Notes: generated by a model from the letters alone, not told the origin. A DNA stretch of 64,000 bases from Monoplex corrugatus (GCA_030674185.1 JAPXFY010000015.1:29283185-29347184); one strand, 5' to 3'. Counted from the first letter of the stretch, positions 1 through 9,221 are shown. Translations and numbers: made by a program.

Positions 1-35
<35 letters not shown>

Positions 36-112
36 TGTGTGTCTGTGTGTGTGTCTGTGTGTGTCTGTGTGTGTGTCTGTGTGTGTGTGTCTGTGTGTCT
101 CTCTGTGTGTGT
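1..112. repeat. Interrupted (GT)n microsatellite
   Basis: GT dinucleotides run from the window edge and are broken at intervals by single C-for-G substitutions (CTGTGTGT units), so the array is ageing. It continues beyond the window to the left. Open frames across it (Cys-Val repeats) are artefacts of the repeat. Confidence 0.97.
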
Positions 113-149
113 ACATGTATGCGTGTGTACGTGTCTCACCTCGCATGTC

Positions 150-1690
150 TCACCTGTCGGCGTCCCGGATACAGTGTTGGCCGCTGCATTCTATGACACC
201 GACACTCTCCTCCAAAAGGTTGTCTTGATTTTTGTGGACAACTTCTTGGTAACTTAGGCCACTGGTGTTGGTTATGTTTCGACGTATGACATAGAAGGTC
301 TGCCTTTCTTCCTTTTTGCCTTTGTTTTTCTTTAGAAAAATGGTTGCCATGAGGTCTGTGCTCTTGCTACGTGACACATGGCCAATGTATTTTAGTATTC
401 TCTTGTTGATATCTGCTGGTAATTTTCTGGTGGTATCAAGCTCTTCCAGGACACTTTCATTAGTTCTTCTAACTGTCCATTTGACACTAGTAGTCTCTGA
501 TGAAACCACATCTCTGCTGCCTCATTTCTTTTGCAATCAGCTTTTCTGAGAGTCCAGGCTTCGCAGCCATAAATCACGATTGGCAAGATCAAAGATTTTA
601 AAAGTTTAATCTTCAGGCCATTTGGTATGCCTGTCTTTCCAGATATTGTTGAGTTGGACCATTTTTTGCTTTGCCATTCAGTTCTTATTTTGGTGTCTTT
701 AGACCAGGTTGCACCATCATTTTACAGAACTAAGATATTTAAAATCGTTAACATATTCTAAAGGAACTATATTAATCAAAATGTCTTGATTGTTTACAGT
801 GTCTTTGCTTTTAATGTGTAGCACTTTTTCTTTCTTGTTCGGACAGCCTTTTTTTCCCCGCTGCATCCACACTGTATAGAATTCTTTTCATACAAGTAAT
901 GTTGTCTGCACAGTATCATCGGCATAGCGCAGATTTATGATTGTTTCCTCCTACTTTTATATCCATGTCTTCTATATCAGCATCTCTCATGAGATATTGG
1001 AGATATGGTGAAAGGATACAGCCTTGTCTAACTCCTCTATGGATGTTGAAAAATTCACATTTCTGACTGTTCCATCTAACTGTAGCTATTTGGTTTTTGT
1101 ATAATGAGGCAATGAATGAAAAGCCCATTTTGACCATTGCGTTGAATAGGTGGGGATGAATGACGCTATCAAATGCTTTGCTATAAGTCTACGAAGGTGA
1201 CAAAAGCTTCGTCAATGTTTTTTTTTCATTTTCTCTAGGAGTATTTATAACACAGACATTTAATAACATGTCAGTGTGCCTCTGTCGGATCTGTAACCCG
1301 CCCGTCAGTCAGATACTTCTTTTTCTATCTTGGGCTTCAATCTGTTGAGAATAATTATGAGCAAAATATTGCTGGCATGGCTGATTAGGGCAATGGTTCT
1401 GTAGTTGTTGCAATCATTCCCACTCTTACAAAATAGCACAGATTCTTGAAGATTCCGATCTGTTGGCCACTGATGAGTATTCCAGATTTTACAACAAAGA
1501 TGGTGCATTGCTTTTAGGTCTTCTTTCTCGGCATGTTTTAACAGTTCTCCTGGAACATTGTCAAGTCCTGAGGATTGTTTTGATTTTAACTGCTTGGTGG
1601 CTGCTTCAGTTTCTCTTAAAAGTTGTTCTGGTTTTGATTCTGGACAGTTCAGGTCGGGGGCTATTGTCGATAAAAGGGATGCTCCCTATT
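150..1690 (-). pseudogene. Decayed RTE-type LINE reverse transcriptase (family distinct from RTE-A)
   Basis: Reading the minus strand from 1690 downward, RT blocks appear in order but in shifting frames. An RT lead-in containing SSGLDNVPGELLKHAEKEDL lies near 1620-1520, a block around NNYRTIALISHASNILLI near 1420-1340, RGVRQGCILSPYL near 1040-1000, the catalytic YADDT box near 930-915 and the C-terminal YGCEAWTLR signature near 570-545. A weak GH-type tail follows to about 150. LINE RT copies its own RNA at a nicked target. At least four frame changes and several stops make this copy dead. No endonuclease is visible upstream of 1690, so it is 5'-truncated. The exact 3' end is not clear. Confidence 0.8.
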
Positions 1691-1769
1691 CATCTGTTCA
1701 TAATATGCTCTGAAATGTATATGCATAATATGTATACAAAAACATATGAACACACCCATCCCCATGTAA

Positions 1770-1955
1770 ATAAATAAATAAAAGGAACTATAAGTATATG
1801 ATCAAAAGAATGGAAAAATATAGTTGTGAGATAAGGCTAATGTAAACGGACTGTACTAAGTGCAAAAATCTAGTGTGACCTTGGAAAAGGGAGAAAAAGA
1901 TAGCCTAATCCAACAGCAAAGAGGCTGGAGGGAAAACTAGAGTATCCAGACAAAA
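1770..1955 (-). repeat. Dispersed repeat, copy A (partner at 4695-4880)
   Basis: About 185 bp here aligns in the same orientation with 4695-4880 at roughly 75-80% by eye. Shared blocks include GGCTRATGTAAAYGGA, TGTGACCTTGGAA and GAGGGAAAACTRGAGT-like strings. Copy B lies in the 3' non-coding part of the minus-strand PLE at 3723-5681, so this piece is probably a stray PLE 3' fragment. No coding potential. Confidence 0.7.
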
Positions 1956-1961
1956 ATCTCA

Positions 1962-2510
1962 TCATCATCATTATCATGTGCCCTGCAGCATGGCGTTGGC
2001 AATATTGGCCCTCCATATGCGTCTATCCCTTGTCACCACAAGCATATCTTCCACCCTCTCTGTCCTCAGCCACCCTGAAAGTCCGTCCAATATTTTCTCC
2101 CTGGATCTACCTGGTATCCTCTTTCCCTCCACCTTTTCTGTTGTGACCAGGTGCTCTAACTCCCCTTTCCTCATAAAATGTCCTATAAATGTTGCTTGTC
2201 TTTTCCAAATCTTCCTTATTAATGACCTTCTTGTGTCTGCTTCCATCAAAACTTTCTCGTTTGTTTTCTTTGCTGTCCATGGAGCTCTCAATATTCTTCT
2301 AAGAAACCACATATCAGCTGCCTCAATCTTGTTCTGGTTTTGCATGTTAACTGTCCACGCCTCACAGCCGTATAACATCGGTTCTACATAACATTCAAGA
2401 ACTCTCTTCCTGATGTTAATTGATAGGCATTTGTTGGTAAGAATGCTTTTCATCTTCTTGAATGCTGTTTTGGCTTGGCTGATTCTGCTGGTTATTTCTG
2501 ATGTGCATCT
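1962..2510 (-). pseudogene. RTE-A LINE, 3'-terminal fragment of RT
   Basis: An open minus-strand frame (2453-1974) carries the C-terminal RT region: LSINIRKRVLECYVEPMLYG, CEAWTV, MWFLRRILRAPWTAKKTNE, GHFMRKGELEHLVTT and the final MLQGT before the stop. The stop is followed by a short tail of TGA/ATGATG triplets (about 1979-1959). The same protein end and the same tail recur at 47134-47146 and 49675-49690, so this is a defined family with a simple-sequence 3' end, as RTE elements have. The copy begins abruptly near 2510, the usual 5' truncation. It lacks the catalytic YADD region. Confidence 0.88.
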
Positions 2511-2945
2511 GAGAAAAAAACTGCTTTGCCAAAACCAAGACAGTCGGCAATTTAAATTTCCTCCATTCTTGCCTCCGTAATAACATTATTCCCAAAGGAT
2601 TTGAACTGCATCATACCTGACACAAAAAGTAAATGGTTGATTCAGTCTAATAACAACAGTTTGCATAAAGCAAGAAGACAAATTATGAAAGTTTATTTAC
2701 GACAGTTGAACTAAAACTTGTCGTACATTAATGAATCCCCCAAACACTTCAATGCTAAGCTAAGCAAAGCAATGAACTCTGTTTTATCCCTCTTGTCAAA
2801 ACGACCGCCGTAAATCTAAATGCATCATTGTTTAAACACATACAAACCATACAAAACAACAACAACAATTAAGTAACTTGAACAATACTTACTCTGTTAA
2901 CCCAGATTCTGTTGCAGATACAACTACATCTTCACCGTTCCAAGC
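2511..2945. other. Unassigned spacer
   Basis: AT-rich sequence without a clear gene. A plus-strand translation around 2600-2800 has a vague resemblance to the N-terminal, pre-RT part of Penelope-like proteins, which would fit the PLE fragment that follows, but I cannot support it. Confidence 0.4.
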
Positions 2946-2949
2946 CCCA

Positions 2950-3437
2950 TGCCCAGTGAACGATGCAGTCATGGTCAACAATGCAGGTGCTCCTCCCTCC
3001 GCTGCACTGGTGAAATTGGACGTACCCTCGACACACGATTCAAAGAACACTTGTCTGACATCCAAAATCAAAAAGACAAAACTCACTTGTCTGATATCCA
3101 ACATCAAAAAGACAAAACTATATCAAATCTTTCAACCAGCCAGACCACTCGATCAACGACATCCGTGTAAAAGATCGGTGGCTCCTTTACAGTAAGAGAA
3201 TCTTAGACAGAAAAGACAGGAATCCCATCCTCTGATAAACTTGAAACACGCAAGCCGTATGGTCTCAGTGACAAACCATAATGACTTCCTATACAGAATG
3301 CAGCACAATGATCCCTTCATGTGCAATGTGCATGCATTTGTGTCTGTCTCATTTTGTCATATGCAAATGATTTCTTTCATGTGCATGCCTTTTACCTGTA
3401 TGTGTGTTGGCATATGTGTTGTTTGAGTTTATAGGTA
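2950..3437 (+). pseudogene. Penelope-like element GIY-YIG endonuclease fragment with internal duplication
   Basis: Plus-strand codons from about 3012 give GEIGRTLDTRFKEHLSDIQ, the segment after the YIG motif in GIY-YIG nucleases of Penelope-like retroelements. They continue, with frame changes, to RKDRNPIL and KHASRMVSVTNHNDFLYRMQ (3241-3300). Here the usual YIG is replaced by a weak CTGEIG. The LSDIQ-QKDKT segment is repeated twice in tandem (36 bp, 3048-3120). After the coding part, 3315-3437 matches the 3' non-coding part of the minus-strand PLE, including ATAGGTATTAA (3431-3441 against the complement of 5188-5198). In these elements the nuclease nicks the target for reverse transcription. 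Several frameshifts; inactive. Confidence 0.78.
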
Positions 3438-3464
3438 TTAATTCTTTTGACCATGCCTATTCAG

Positions 3465-3718
3465 TCATGAGGAGCGGGCTATGCCTCTGGTGGGTGTTGT
3501 CTTGCTCCTGACTTCCTGGACAACAACCTGTAAGCAGGGGAACGTCTCGTGAGAAGACTTGGCAAGGCAGGGGCCAAGGACGTTCATTTCCAGCAGAACT
3601 GGCAGTCGCTTTTTGTGGTCCTGCATGAATGGATTTGTGGGTTCCTTGACCACCAGGATGGGGACGTTGGGACATAGGGTGTTGACCGTGATGTCGACAA
3701 TGAAGATTCTTAATCCAA
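3465..3718 (-). pseudogene. Gypsy-like retroviral-type aspartic protease, C-terminal half
   Basis: The minus strand encodes FIVDITV, LCPNVPILVVKEPT and PVLLEMNVLG, the flap and second half of a retroviral-type aspartic protease as found in Ty3/Gypsy relatives. The last block corresponds to the usual LG(M)N motif. It is the downstream part of the frame at 5686-5910; the two are separated by the PLE at 3723-5681. Nothing of the expected downstream RT is present, because the sequence changes to a PLE 3' end at about 3440. Protease would process the gag-pol polyprotein. Broken. Confidence 0.7.
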
Positions 3719-3791
3719 AATAAATGTGACTGCCCGCGTTCAAGTAAATAGGAACCAGAAAAAATTACGAAAAAAGAATAAGAACGCATAT

Positions 3792-4353
3792 TTAAGGGGG
3801 CAGACCTACCCAGACCTACCCTGATGTATACATCAGACATAATATGTTCAAACGTTTTCATCCGATTTCCTTGATATTTGGCACACATATAGCAGGGACA
3901 GGTACCTATAGCCGGTAGTAAAATCTTTTAGTTCTGCTTGAAAGAAACATTTTTATCAAAAGTTGTATTATAATTTTTTTTTATTAAAATTATTCTAAAA
4001 ATTGGTGTGATGATTGTACAGAAAATAATAATAGTAGAGCTAAGATTTTACCACATGCCATACAAACTGTACAGATGTTTGCTCACTAAATATCAAATTC
4101 CTAACATGAATATATGTGTAGTTATAAATATCACAGTATGTACTATATTTTTTTTCATTTTCGCGAGAACATATTTTAATTAATAAATTTTTGTCAACTA
4201 TTCATAACTCACAGACCCCAACAAAGATATTCAATCCAAAGAGTACTGTCTAAGGTATCTTCTTGCTAAATATCATGGTGACTGGTTGATTTGAACTGAA
4301 ACACTGAACATCGCAATATTGGTACCCAAATCTGGGTAGGTCTGCCCCCTTAA
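3792..4353. mobile_element. Non-autonomous TTAA-flanked MITE with 23-bp perfect terminal inverted repeats
   Basis: Positions 3792-3814 and 4331-4353 are exact reverse complements (23 bp, containing GGGGGCAGACCTACCCAGA). Both ends start with TTAA (3792-3795 and 4350-4353), the target that piggyBac-type transposases duplicate. So the mobile part is about 3796-4349 (554 bp) with 19-bp inverted repeats flanked by TTAA. The interior is AT-rich with no open frame of note; it would depend on a transposase made elsewhere. The piggyBac assignment is an inference from the TTAA target only. It lies inside the PLE 3' region, so it is younger than that insertion. Confidence 0.85.
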
Positions 4354-4694
4354 GGGGTTAATACAACAAGACAAGACAGGGGCAAATTTTCGGCCAACTG
4401 GCCCTTGTCAAGCGTAAGATTACAAACAAACACCAGAGACAAAAATTAGGAGAAAAAGACTGAAACTTCCCTGCTGCTCCGTCCAGGGTGAGAAAAGAAA
4501 TAAAATGACTAAAATGACATCAAATGTGTTTTTGAGTAAATATGATGTCAGAGCGGAAGTGAGATGAATTCTGCAATTCTGAAAAGTGGTCATGCCATAC
4601 TAATATTGTTCTATCCTGAAGAGGGTCTAGGGCTAAAATCAAAACTATTATGCACTAGTTAAGAGTAGCGTTTGGAATGTAAAGGATCCCACTA

Positions 4695-4880
4695 TTAAAT
4701 AATACATAAGAGAAAATATAAGCATATGATCGACTTAATGGAAAAACATGTAATCAAGAGGTATGGCTGATGTAAATGGATCGTGCCTAGTGCAACGAAT
4801 CCGGTCTGACCTTGGAATAGGAAGAAAAACGTCCTAAACCAACAGCCAAGGGGCTGAAGGGAAAACTGGAGTCCCCAGAG
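4695..4880 (-). repeat. Dispersed repeat, copy B (PLE 3' non-coding region)
   Basis: Partner of 1770-1955. It lies between the GIY-YIG domain and the 3' end of the minus-strand PLE, which is why I assign the repeat to the PLE 3' region. Confidence 0.65.
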
Positions 4881-5234
4881 AAAAAAACAACCTAGTCAGA
4901 CGCGGCTGGGCCTGTCTTGTGAAAGAAGAATTAAAACAGAATGAATTTTAAAAAATGTAATGAATTAAAATATGAATAAAATGAAAATAAAAATAAAAAA
5001 GTCCTATGCACAGCCGCAAAGCCAAGACCTCACTGGGATGGGAAAATAGTGATAATATGATCTATTTCAGTAAATCATCATCGAGGTAAAGCATACATGG
5101 ACTCAAGGGCACATTAAAAGAAGATGATTGTATGCATAAAATCATCCAAGCTGTATGAACATAAATTATACATGAGGGACAAGAAAGTTAATACCTATAC
5201 GTTCGAGTGAATACACACGCACAAACGTACGCAC

Positions 5235-5640
5235 CAAGGTAAAATTATATGCATACAGAGCCATGTCCAGATAAAAGTACGTGAAGTGGCATGATACTGA
5301 ATTCTGTTGAGGAAATCTGTACAGTTCGTCATTGAGGCCATGTGGCTTGCGTGTTCCAATTTATCTATGAGATGAGATTCTCTGTCTTTCCTACCTATGG
5401 TGCTGTTACTGAAATGAAGCCACAGACCTTTCCCTCGGATGTTGTCGATTGAATAGTCCGACTGGTTGAAATGATTTGAGATAGTTTCATCTCTTTCCTG
5501 TCGGATATCAGCCAAGTGTTCTTTGAAACGTGTATCAAGGGTACGCCCAGTTTCACCAATGTACGGTTGAAAACATTTTGAGCAGCTGATCAAGTAGACA
5601 ATATTACAGCTTTGACAGTTAAAATGTTTTGTAATTTTTA
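5235..5640 (-). pseudogene. Penelope-like GIY-YIG endonuclease domain
   Basis: The minus strand encodes a Cys-rich lead (NCQSCNIVYLISCSKC), then PYIGETGRTLDTRFKEHLAD, HFNQSDYSIDNIRG, IGRKDRESHLIDKLEHAS and NCTDFLNRIQYH. The IVYL/PYIG pair is the GIY-YIG signature, and the Arg of TRFKEHL is the conserved catalytic-site arginine. The domain is open from 5593 to 5195, about 130 residues, close to the length of the C-terminal nuclease module of Penelope-like proteins. The RT module that should precede it is missing because the element is cut at 5681. The domain itself has no internal stop. Confidence 0.85.
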
Positions 5641-5685
5641 TATGCGATTTGGGGCCTCTGACTGTGGTGGCTGAGCACCTGAATA

Positions 5686-5910
5686 GGGCACCTTAGCCCC
5701 ATTCACCGCACACAGTTTGACATGGCAGTCTTCCTGTTTCAGGTCTCGCGGCTATTCATCCGCCCATGTATCTGTGACAGTGGTGACTTCAAAGCCTGTG
5801 TCGATGAGGGCCATCACTTCTTTCCTATGAATGGTGATGTTGGCTGTAGGACACCGTCCAAACAAATTGGTGTTTTTCCTGCTCCCTGTTGCCTGGCCAT
5901 TAGTGGTGGC
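5686..5910 (-). pseudogene. Gypsy-like aspartic protease, N-terminal half with active-site motif
   Basis: On the minus strand, GRCPTANITI is followed by ALIDTGFEVTTVTDTW, the D-T/S-G catalytic loop of retropepsins (Ser at the next position replaced by Phe), then DCHVKLCAVNGAKVPY up to the insertion point at 5682. One stop (after WADE) interrupts it. The frame resumes at 3718 on the other side of the PLE. At its 5' end it continues from the gag frame across the LINE insertion at 5923-6335. Confidence 0.78.
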
Positions 5911-5922
5911 AACGGGAGTTTC

Positions 5923-6335
5923 TAACACGATAGACAGCAGGCATCGAAGAATGGTACGAGCAGCACTTGGCGTCTTCTACCCAGACCGACTCGCGACAGA
6001 CGAGCTCTACAACCGGTCGAAGCTCTCTCGTCTCAGCTTAACACTACGCAAACGGAGACTTCGACTCATTGGCCACGTCCTCCGGATGCAAAATAGGTCA
6101 CAGTCGCCACTCGGCATGCTCCTGATCGACTTCGACGACAACGGATTCCACCTGCGACAAGGGCAAGCGAGAACGCTCACGTTGTGAGCCGATTTGAACG
6201 ATGACTTGAATTCGATCAGTATTAGTACCGTACAAACTATGATAAATATGCCAAAGAGACAATATTCAAATTTGATTGATTCGTTTGATGCCTGATATGC
6301 TATTATGCTATCTAATATTTGAACGTAAAATACAT
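5923..6335 (+). mobile_element. LINE 3' fragment inserted in the Gypsy relic, 12-bp target duplication
   Basis: AACGGGAGTTTC (5911-5922) and AACGGGGGTTTC (6336-6347) flank the segment, a 12-bp target duplication with one later change. The Gypsy gag-pro frame resumes across it. Inside, the plus strand encodes the C-terminus of a LINE RT: RHRRMVRAALGVFYPDRLAT, DELYNRSKLSRLSLTLRKRR and LIGHVLRMQNRS (5937-6190), then a 3' non-coding stretch to 6335. It is a short 5'-truncated copy, typical of target-primed insertion. The clade is not certain; it is not RTE-A. Confidence 0.85.
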
Positions 6336-7225
6336 AACGGGGGTTTCGAGTTTCCCTGTTGCTGGGATGTCTGCCAGGTGTTGCTCATCTGTTGCTGTTG
6401 ATTCCAGGTACTGCCCTTCTGCTGCTGCTGCTGTCTGGTATTCATCTGGAGTTACTGTCGGCTGGTGGAGTTCTGAGGGTATGGCCGTTTTGCTCTGCAG
6501 TCGGATTCTTTGTGTCCCTGTCGTTGGCACCACAAGCATTATGATGTCACGTTGATCCTGGTTGTTTGATCCATGGTTTCTTGCTCCGGGGGTTCACTGG
6601 CGTAGTGGATCTGGGTCATTCTGGTGTGCCGTGTGAATAACGGACACAGATGCAGTGGTGCGTTGTTCCTGTAGTTGCTGCTTCAGGGCAGCTGTCTCCA
6701 AAGTGAGGGCGGTGATGCGTTCTTCTAGACAATGGAGGGTGCTAGGGTCTGTGGTGGTAGTGTGTTAAGCTGTGGCGTCCAGGCTGCTGTCCTTCCTCAC
6801 CCATTGTTGTGCCTCTATGGTGGCGTCTGTGGAAGTGGAGTCAGATTTTTCTCTCACATAACGTTTCAGGTCTGTTCTAAGAGAGGCAGGATGTAGCCCA
6901 TTGACGAAGGTGTCCCACAGTACAACATCTTGCAGTGTGTTCACGGTGGCTGCGTTCATCTTTGAGAATAGGAGTCGTACAACTGCAGCAAATTCTCCCA
7001 CTGTTTCAGTGAGGCCTTGTTGCCATTTGAAGAAGGCCCCAGCGAGCGTGATGGAGTCCCTCTGTTCTCCCCAGTGCTGCTCAAGGATGGTGAAGATCTT
7101 CCCTGATGTCTTGGTTTCTTCAGCCTCTAGGGACAGGACTTATAGGCGCGCCCGGCCTTCTAGGGCGCTCATAAGCCAGCCAGCTGCAACATGGTCGGCA
7201 TTTTGCAGTTTTGTGAAGATCGGTT
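6312..7225 (-). pseudogene. Ty3/Gypsy-like gag relic
   Basis: On the minus strand, DHVAAGWLMSALEGRAR (about 7195-7145) and GKIFTILEQHWGEQRDS followed by AGAFFKWQQGLTETVGEFA match the retrotransposon gag core. They are followed by VRLLFSK and DTFVNGLHPASLRTDLKRYV (7001-6800). Then comes a short coiled-coil-like heptad run LEERITALTLETAALKQQL (about 6740-6680) and a low-complexity Gln/Ala/Thr tail towards the protease. Gag forms the particle shell in the cytoplasm. Stops at about 7141 and 6765 and several frame changes kill it. The first 20 bases (6312-6335) belong to the LINE insertion; gag-pro proper resumes at 6336. Confidence 0.8.
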
Positions 7226-7357
7226 GTGACGCGACAAGGGAAGTCACTCTCCCTACCAAACGTGAACCAGTTTTGCCGTAAGGGAAGTCATTCTTTCCAC
7301 AAAATGTGAACCTGTTTCGAACATGTCAGGGAAGTAGGCTACATTTGCTCTGCGATC
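7226..7357. other. Junction between Gypsy relic and L2-like LINE
   Basis: Contains imperfect repeats of AAGGGAAGTCA-type blocks (about 7237, 7281, 7328) roughly 45 bp apart. It may be the remains of the Gypsy 5' leader; no gene. Confidence 0.4.
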
Positions 7358-7360
7358 TCT

Positions 7361-8146
7361 TTGACTCGCACCACTGAGTGTTACTCGGACATTAAGAACT
7401 GGATGACACACAATAAACTTCAGCTTAATGACGACAAGACAGAAGCTATCCTCATTGGCACCCGTCAGAAACTTTCTCAGCTGCCTCCTCTTTCTCTCCC
7501 ATTATGTAATACATCAGTCCCAATTTCTGATTCAGCTAAAAACCTTGGTGTCTGCATTGACTCTACCCTCTCCATGAACAACTTTGTTTCTCAAACTGCC
7601 AGATCTTGCTACTATCATCTCCATCGTATAAGCCTGATCAGGAAGTATCTCTCTGTCGAAACAACTGCAAAACTCGTTCTCTCCTTCATAATGTCTCGCA
7701 TTGACTATTGCAATTCACTCCTGTCTGGTCTTCCTGCCTCCACCATTCACATCCTACAGCGCATTCAAAACAATGCTGTACGCCTTGTACTCAAAAAGAA
7801 AAAAGCTGACCACATATCTCCTCTTCTGGCACAACTTCACTGGCTCCCTGTATCAAAGCGCATACAGTACAAACTAGACACCATGTGCTACAAAAGTCTC
7901 AATAACGCAGCCCCCGATTACCTGTCAAGCCTACTTGAGATCTATGTTCCCTCACGTACCCTCCGCTCTGCCTCCGATCCTCTGACTTTTCGCTTTCCAC
8001 GCACTAAGCTCAATACCTATGGTCCACGAGCCTTCTCTGTTTCTGGTCCACTCTCCTGGAACAAACTTCCTCTCTCAGTCCGTCAGCAACCTACTTTTGT
8101 CTCCTTCAAGTCCGCTCTCAAAACTCACCTTTTCTCCTCTGCATAA
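7361..8146 (+). CDS. L2/CR1-type LINE reverse transcriptase, C-terminal part, open frame
   Basis: 261 residues without a stop. Blocks in order: IKNWMTHNKLQLNDDKTEAI (the RT thumb entry after the missing YADD box), NLGVCIDSTLSMNNFV, SRIDYCNSLLSGLP, LQRIQNNAVRLVL, LHWLPVSKRIQYKLD, YGPRAFSVSGPLSWNKLP and a terminal FKSALKTHLFSS. These are standard for the region between RT palm and stop in L2/CR1-like proteins. The catalytic palm is missing, so it is non-functional, but the lack of stops and frameshifts marks it as one of the younger copies in the window. The first Met is only the first ATG after the truncation point, not a real start. Confidence 0.88.
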   Translation: MTRTTECYSDIKNWMTHNKLQLNDDKTEAILIGTRQKLSQLPPLSLPLCNTSVPISDSAKNLGVCIDSTLSMNNFVSQTARSCYYHLHRISLIRKYLSVETTAKLVLSFIMSRIDYCNSLLSGLPASTIHILQRIQNNAVRLVLKKKKADHISPLLAQLHWLPVSKRIQYKLDTMCYKSLNNAAPDYLSSLLEIYVPSRTLRSASDPLTFRFPRTKLNTYGPRAFSVSGPLSWNKLPLSVRQQPTFVSFKSALKTHLFSSA

Positions 8147-8303
8147 AATCCTAACCTCACTCAACCCCCCTCTGCAGCCTGTCTCCGCTCGGAGGGGAAT
8201 CACATTGTTATTATATATAATTGTATATGATATGCTCTCTATAATTTTCCATTGCTTTTATTCTTGATTTTATTGCTTTTATTCTTTCTCCCCATTTATA
8301 GCC

Positions 8304-8304
8304 A

Positions 8305-8349
<45 letters not shown>

Positions 8350-8431
8350 TATGTGTGTGTGTGTGTGTGTGCGTGCGTGTGTGTGCGTGCGTACGTGCGT
8401 GCATGCGTGCGTGCGTGCGTGTGTGTGTGTC
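8304..8431. repeat. (GT)n/(GTGC)n microsatellite in a LINE 3' region
   Basis: GT runs change into GTGC and CATGCGTG units, then return to GT. It lies between the LINE stop codon and the GCGCTATATAAATA end, so it expanded after insertion or was carried by the element. Confidence 0.95.
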
Positions 8432-8806
8432 TGTTTCAGCGCTTAGATTTGATTTTATCAAGATTTTGCGCTATATAAATATTGTAATTATTATTATTAT
8501 TATGTTGGTCGTATTTTTTTCCACAAACTGGCGTACAAAATACGGCGAAATCGTACGGGTGTTCAGGTCTTTAAGTTGCATAGATACTCTGTTTAAAAAA
8601 AAAAAAGAAGAAAATTACAGACATAGAATCAAGGGGGAGGGGGGAGAGGAAGTTAAGGACGCATTAAAAACAACGAAGGGAAGGGGAGGAGGGGAAAATA
8701 TATAACTAACACGATGATGAAAAGAGATTAAGAATGACATATGCCACGCCACAGAAATAATAATAAAAAAGGAATTCTAATAGAATATCGATTTTCATAT
8801 GTATAT

Positions 8807-9038
8807 ACTGTAAGCTCAGAACATTCCCCGATTATTATGGAAAACGACAAAACATTAGACAGTTGGAAAGAGTACGTTAAAGACCTTTTTGATGATGACA
8901 GAAGGGGGAACGCATCATTAGAAAGAACTTCGAAGAACAACCAATGATGGAAGAGGAAGTTAGAGCAGCGATGATAAGGATAAAATAGGGAAAAGCCTCA
9001 GAACATTCCTTTTTGGGGGAATGTTCTGAGCTAACAGT
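8807..9038. repeat. Fold-back segment: 23-bp inverted repeats around a duplicated RTE piece
   Basis: 8807-8829 and 9016-9038 are inverted copies (22 of 23 bp). A shorter third copy at 8997-9009 forms a tighter hairpin with 9018-9030. Between the arms, 8830-8999 repeats 9427-9598 of the neighbouring RTE-A copy at about 93-95% (both encode the block before the RT core, KTLDSW-EYVKDLFDDD and on). Duplication with strand switching is the simplest explanation. Confidence 0.82.
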
Positions 9039-9221
9039 TTTGTGCTTTGTGGCTGTTTCTGTGATAGCTGAATGGGTAGCGCAAGCTATGTTGGATTTTG
9101 ACAAATTCTACAACGTGGGAGATAATTCCTACGTGACTCTCAAGAGTTATAATCCTTGTTTAATCTTATTTCCAATGTATAACATATTTCAGGCATGGTG
9201 GATGAACGTTGGAAGGTAAAC

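Larger units (their letters stand above)
3723..5681 (-). mobile_element. 5'-truncated Penelope-like element inserted in the Gypsy protease
   Basis: The protease frame breaks at the left (after 3722) and right (before 5682) of this segment and becomes continuous if it is removed. AATA occurs at 3719-3722 and again at 5682-5685, a plausible 4-bp target duplication. The minus-strand content is a GIY-YIG domain (5640-5235), then about 1.4 kb of 3' non-coding DNA including CAAGGGCCAGTTGGCCGAAA (minus strand, about 4410-4390), a string I associate with PLE ends. That region is interrupted by the TTAA MITE. RT is absent, so the element is 5'-truncated. The 4-bp duplication alone is weak; the rejoining frame is the strong evidence. 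Confidence 0.78.
7358..8506 (+). mobile_element. L2/CR1-type LINE, 3' third with complete tail
   Basis: It comprises the RT C-terminal frame (7361-8146), a 3' non-coding part containing a long GT/GC microsatellite (8304-8431), and the end GATTTTGCGCTATATAAATA followed by (ATT)n (8462-8506). The same end, with variations, closes the fragments at 15405-15455 and 50160-50205. This is how L2-like elements finish. It starts abruptly at about 7358, right beside the Gypsy relic, by 5' truncation. Confidence 0.85.

Noticed and set aside
1..228. Overlapping open frames of Cys-Val repeats in GT arrays (also at 8304, 10430, 14781, 29713, 59073), and Thr-His repeats on the other strand
   Set aside because: They are automatic translations of dinucleotide repeats, with no start context or other coding evidence.
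4765..4815. CTGATG ... CGAA pattern resembling a hammerhead ribozyme core, which PLEs are known to carry
   Set aside because: The conserved CUGAUGA and GAAA core strings are both incomplete and I cannot form the three stems; copy A at 1835 breaks the pattern further.
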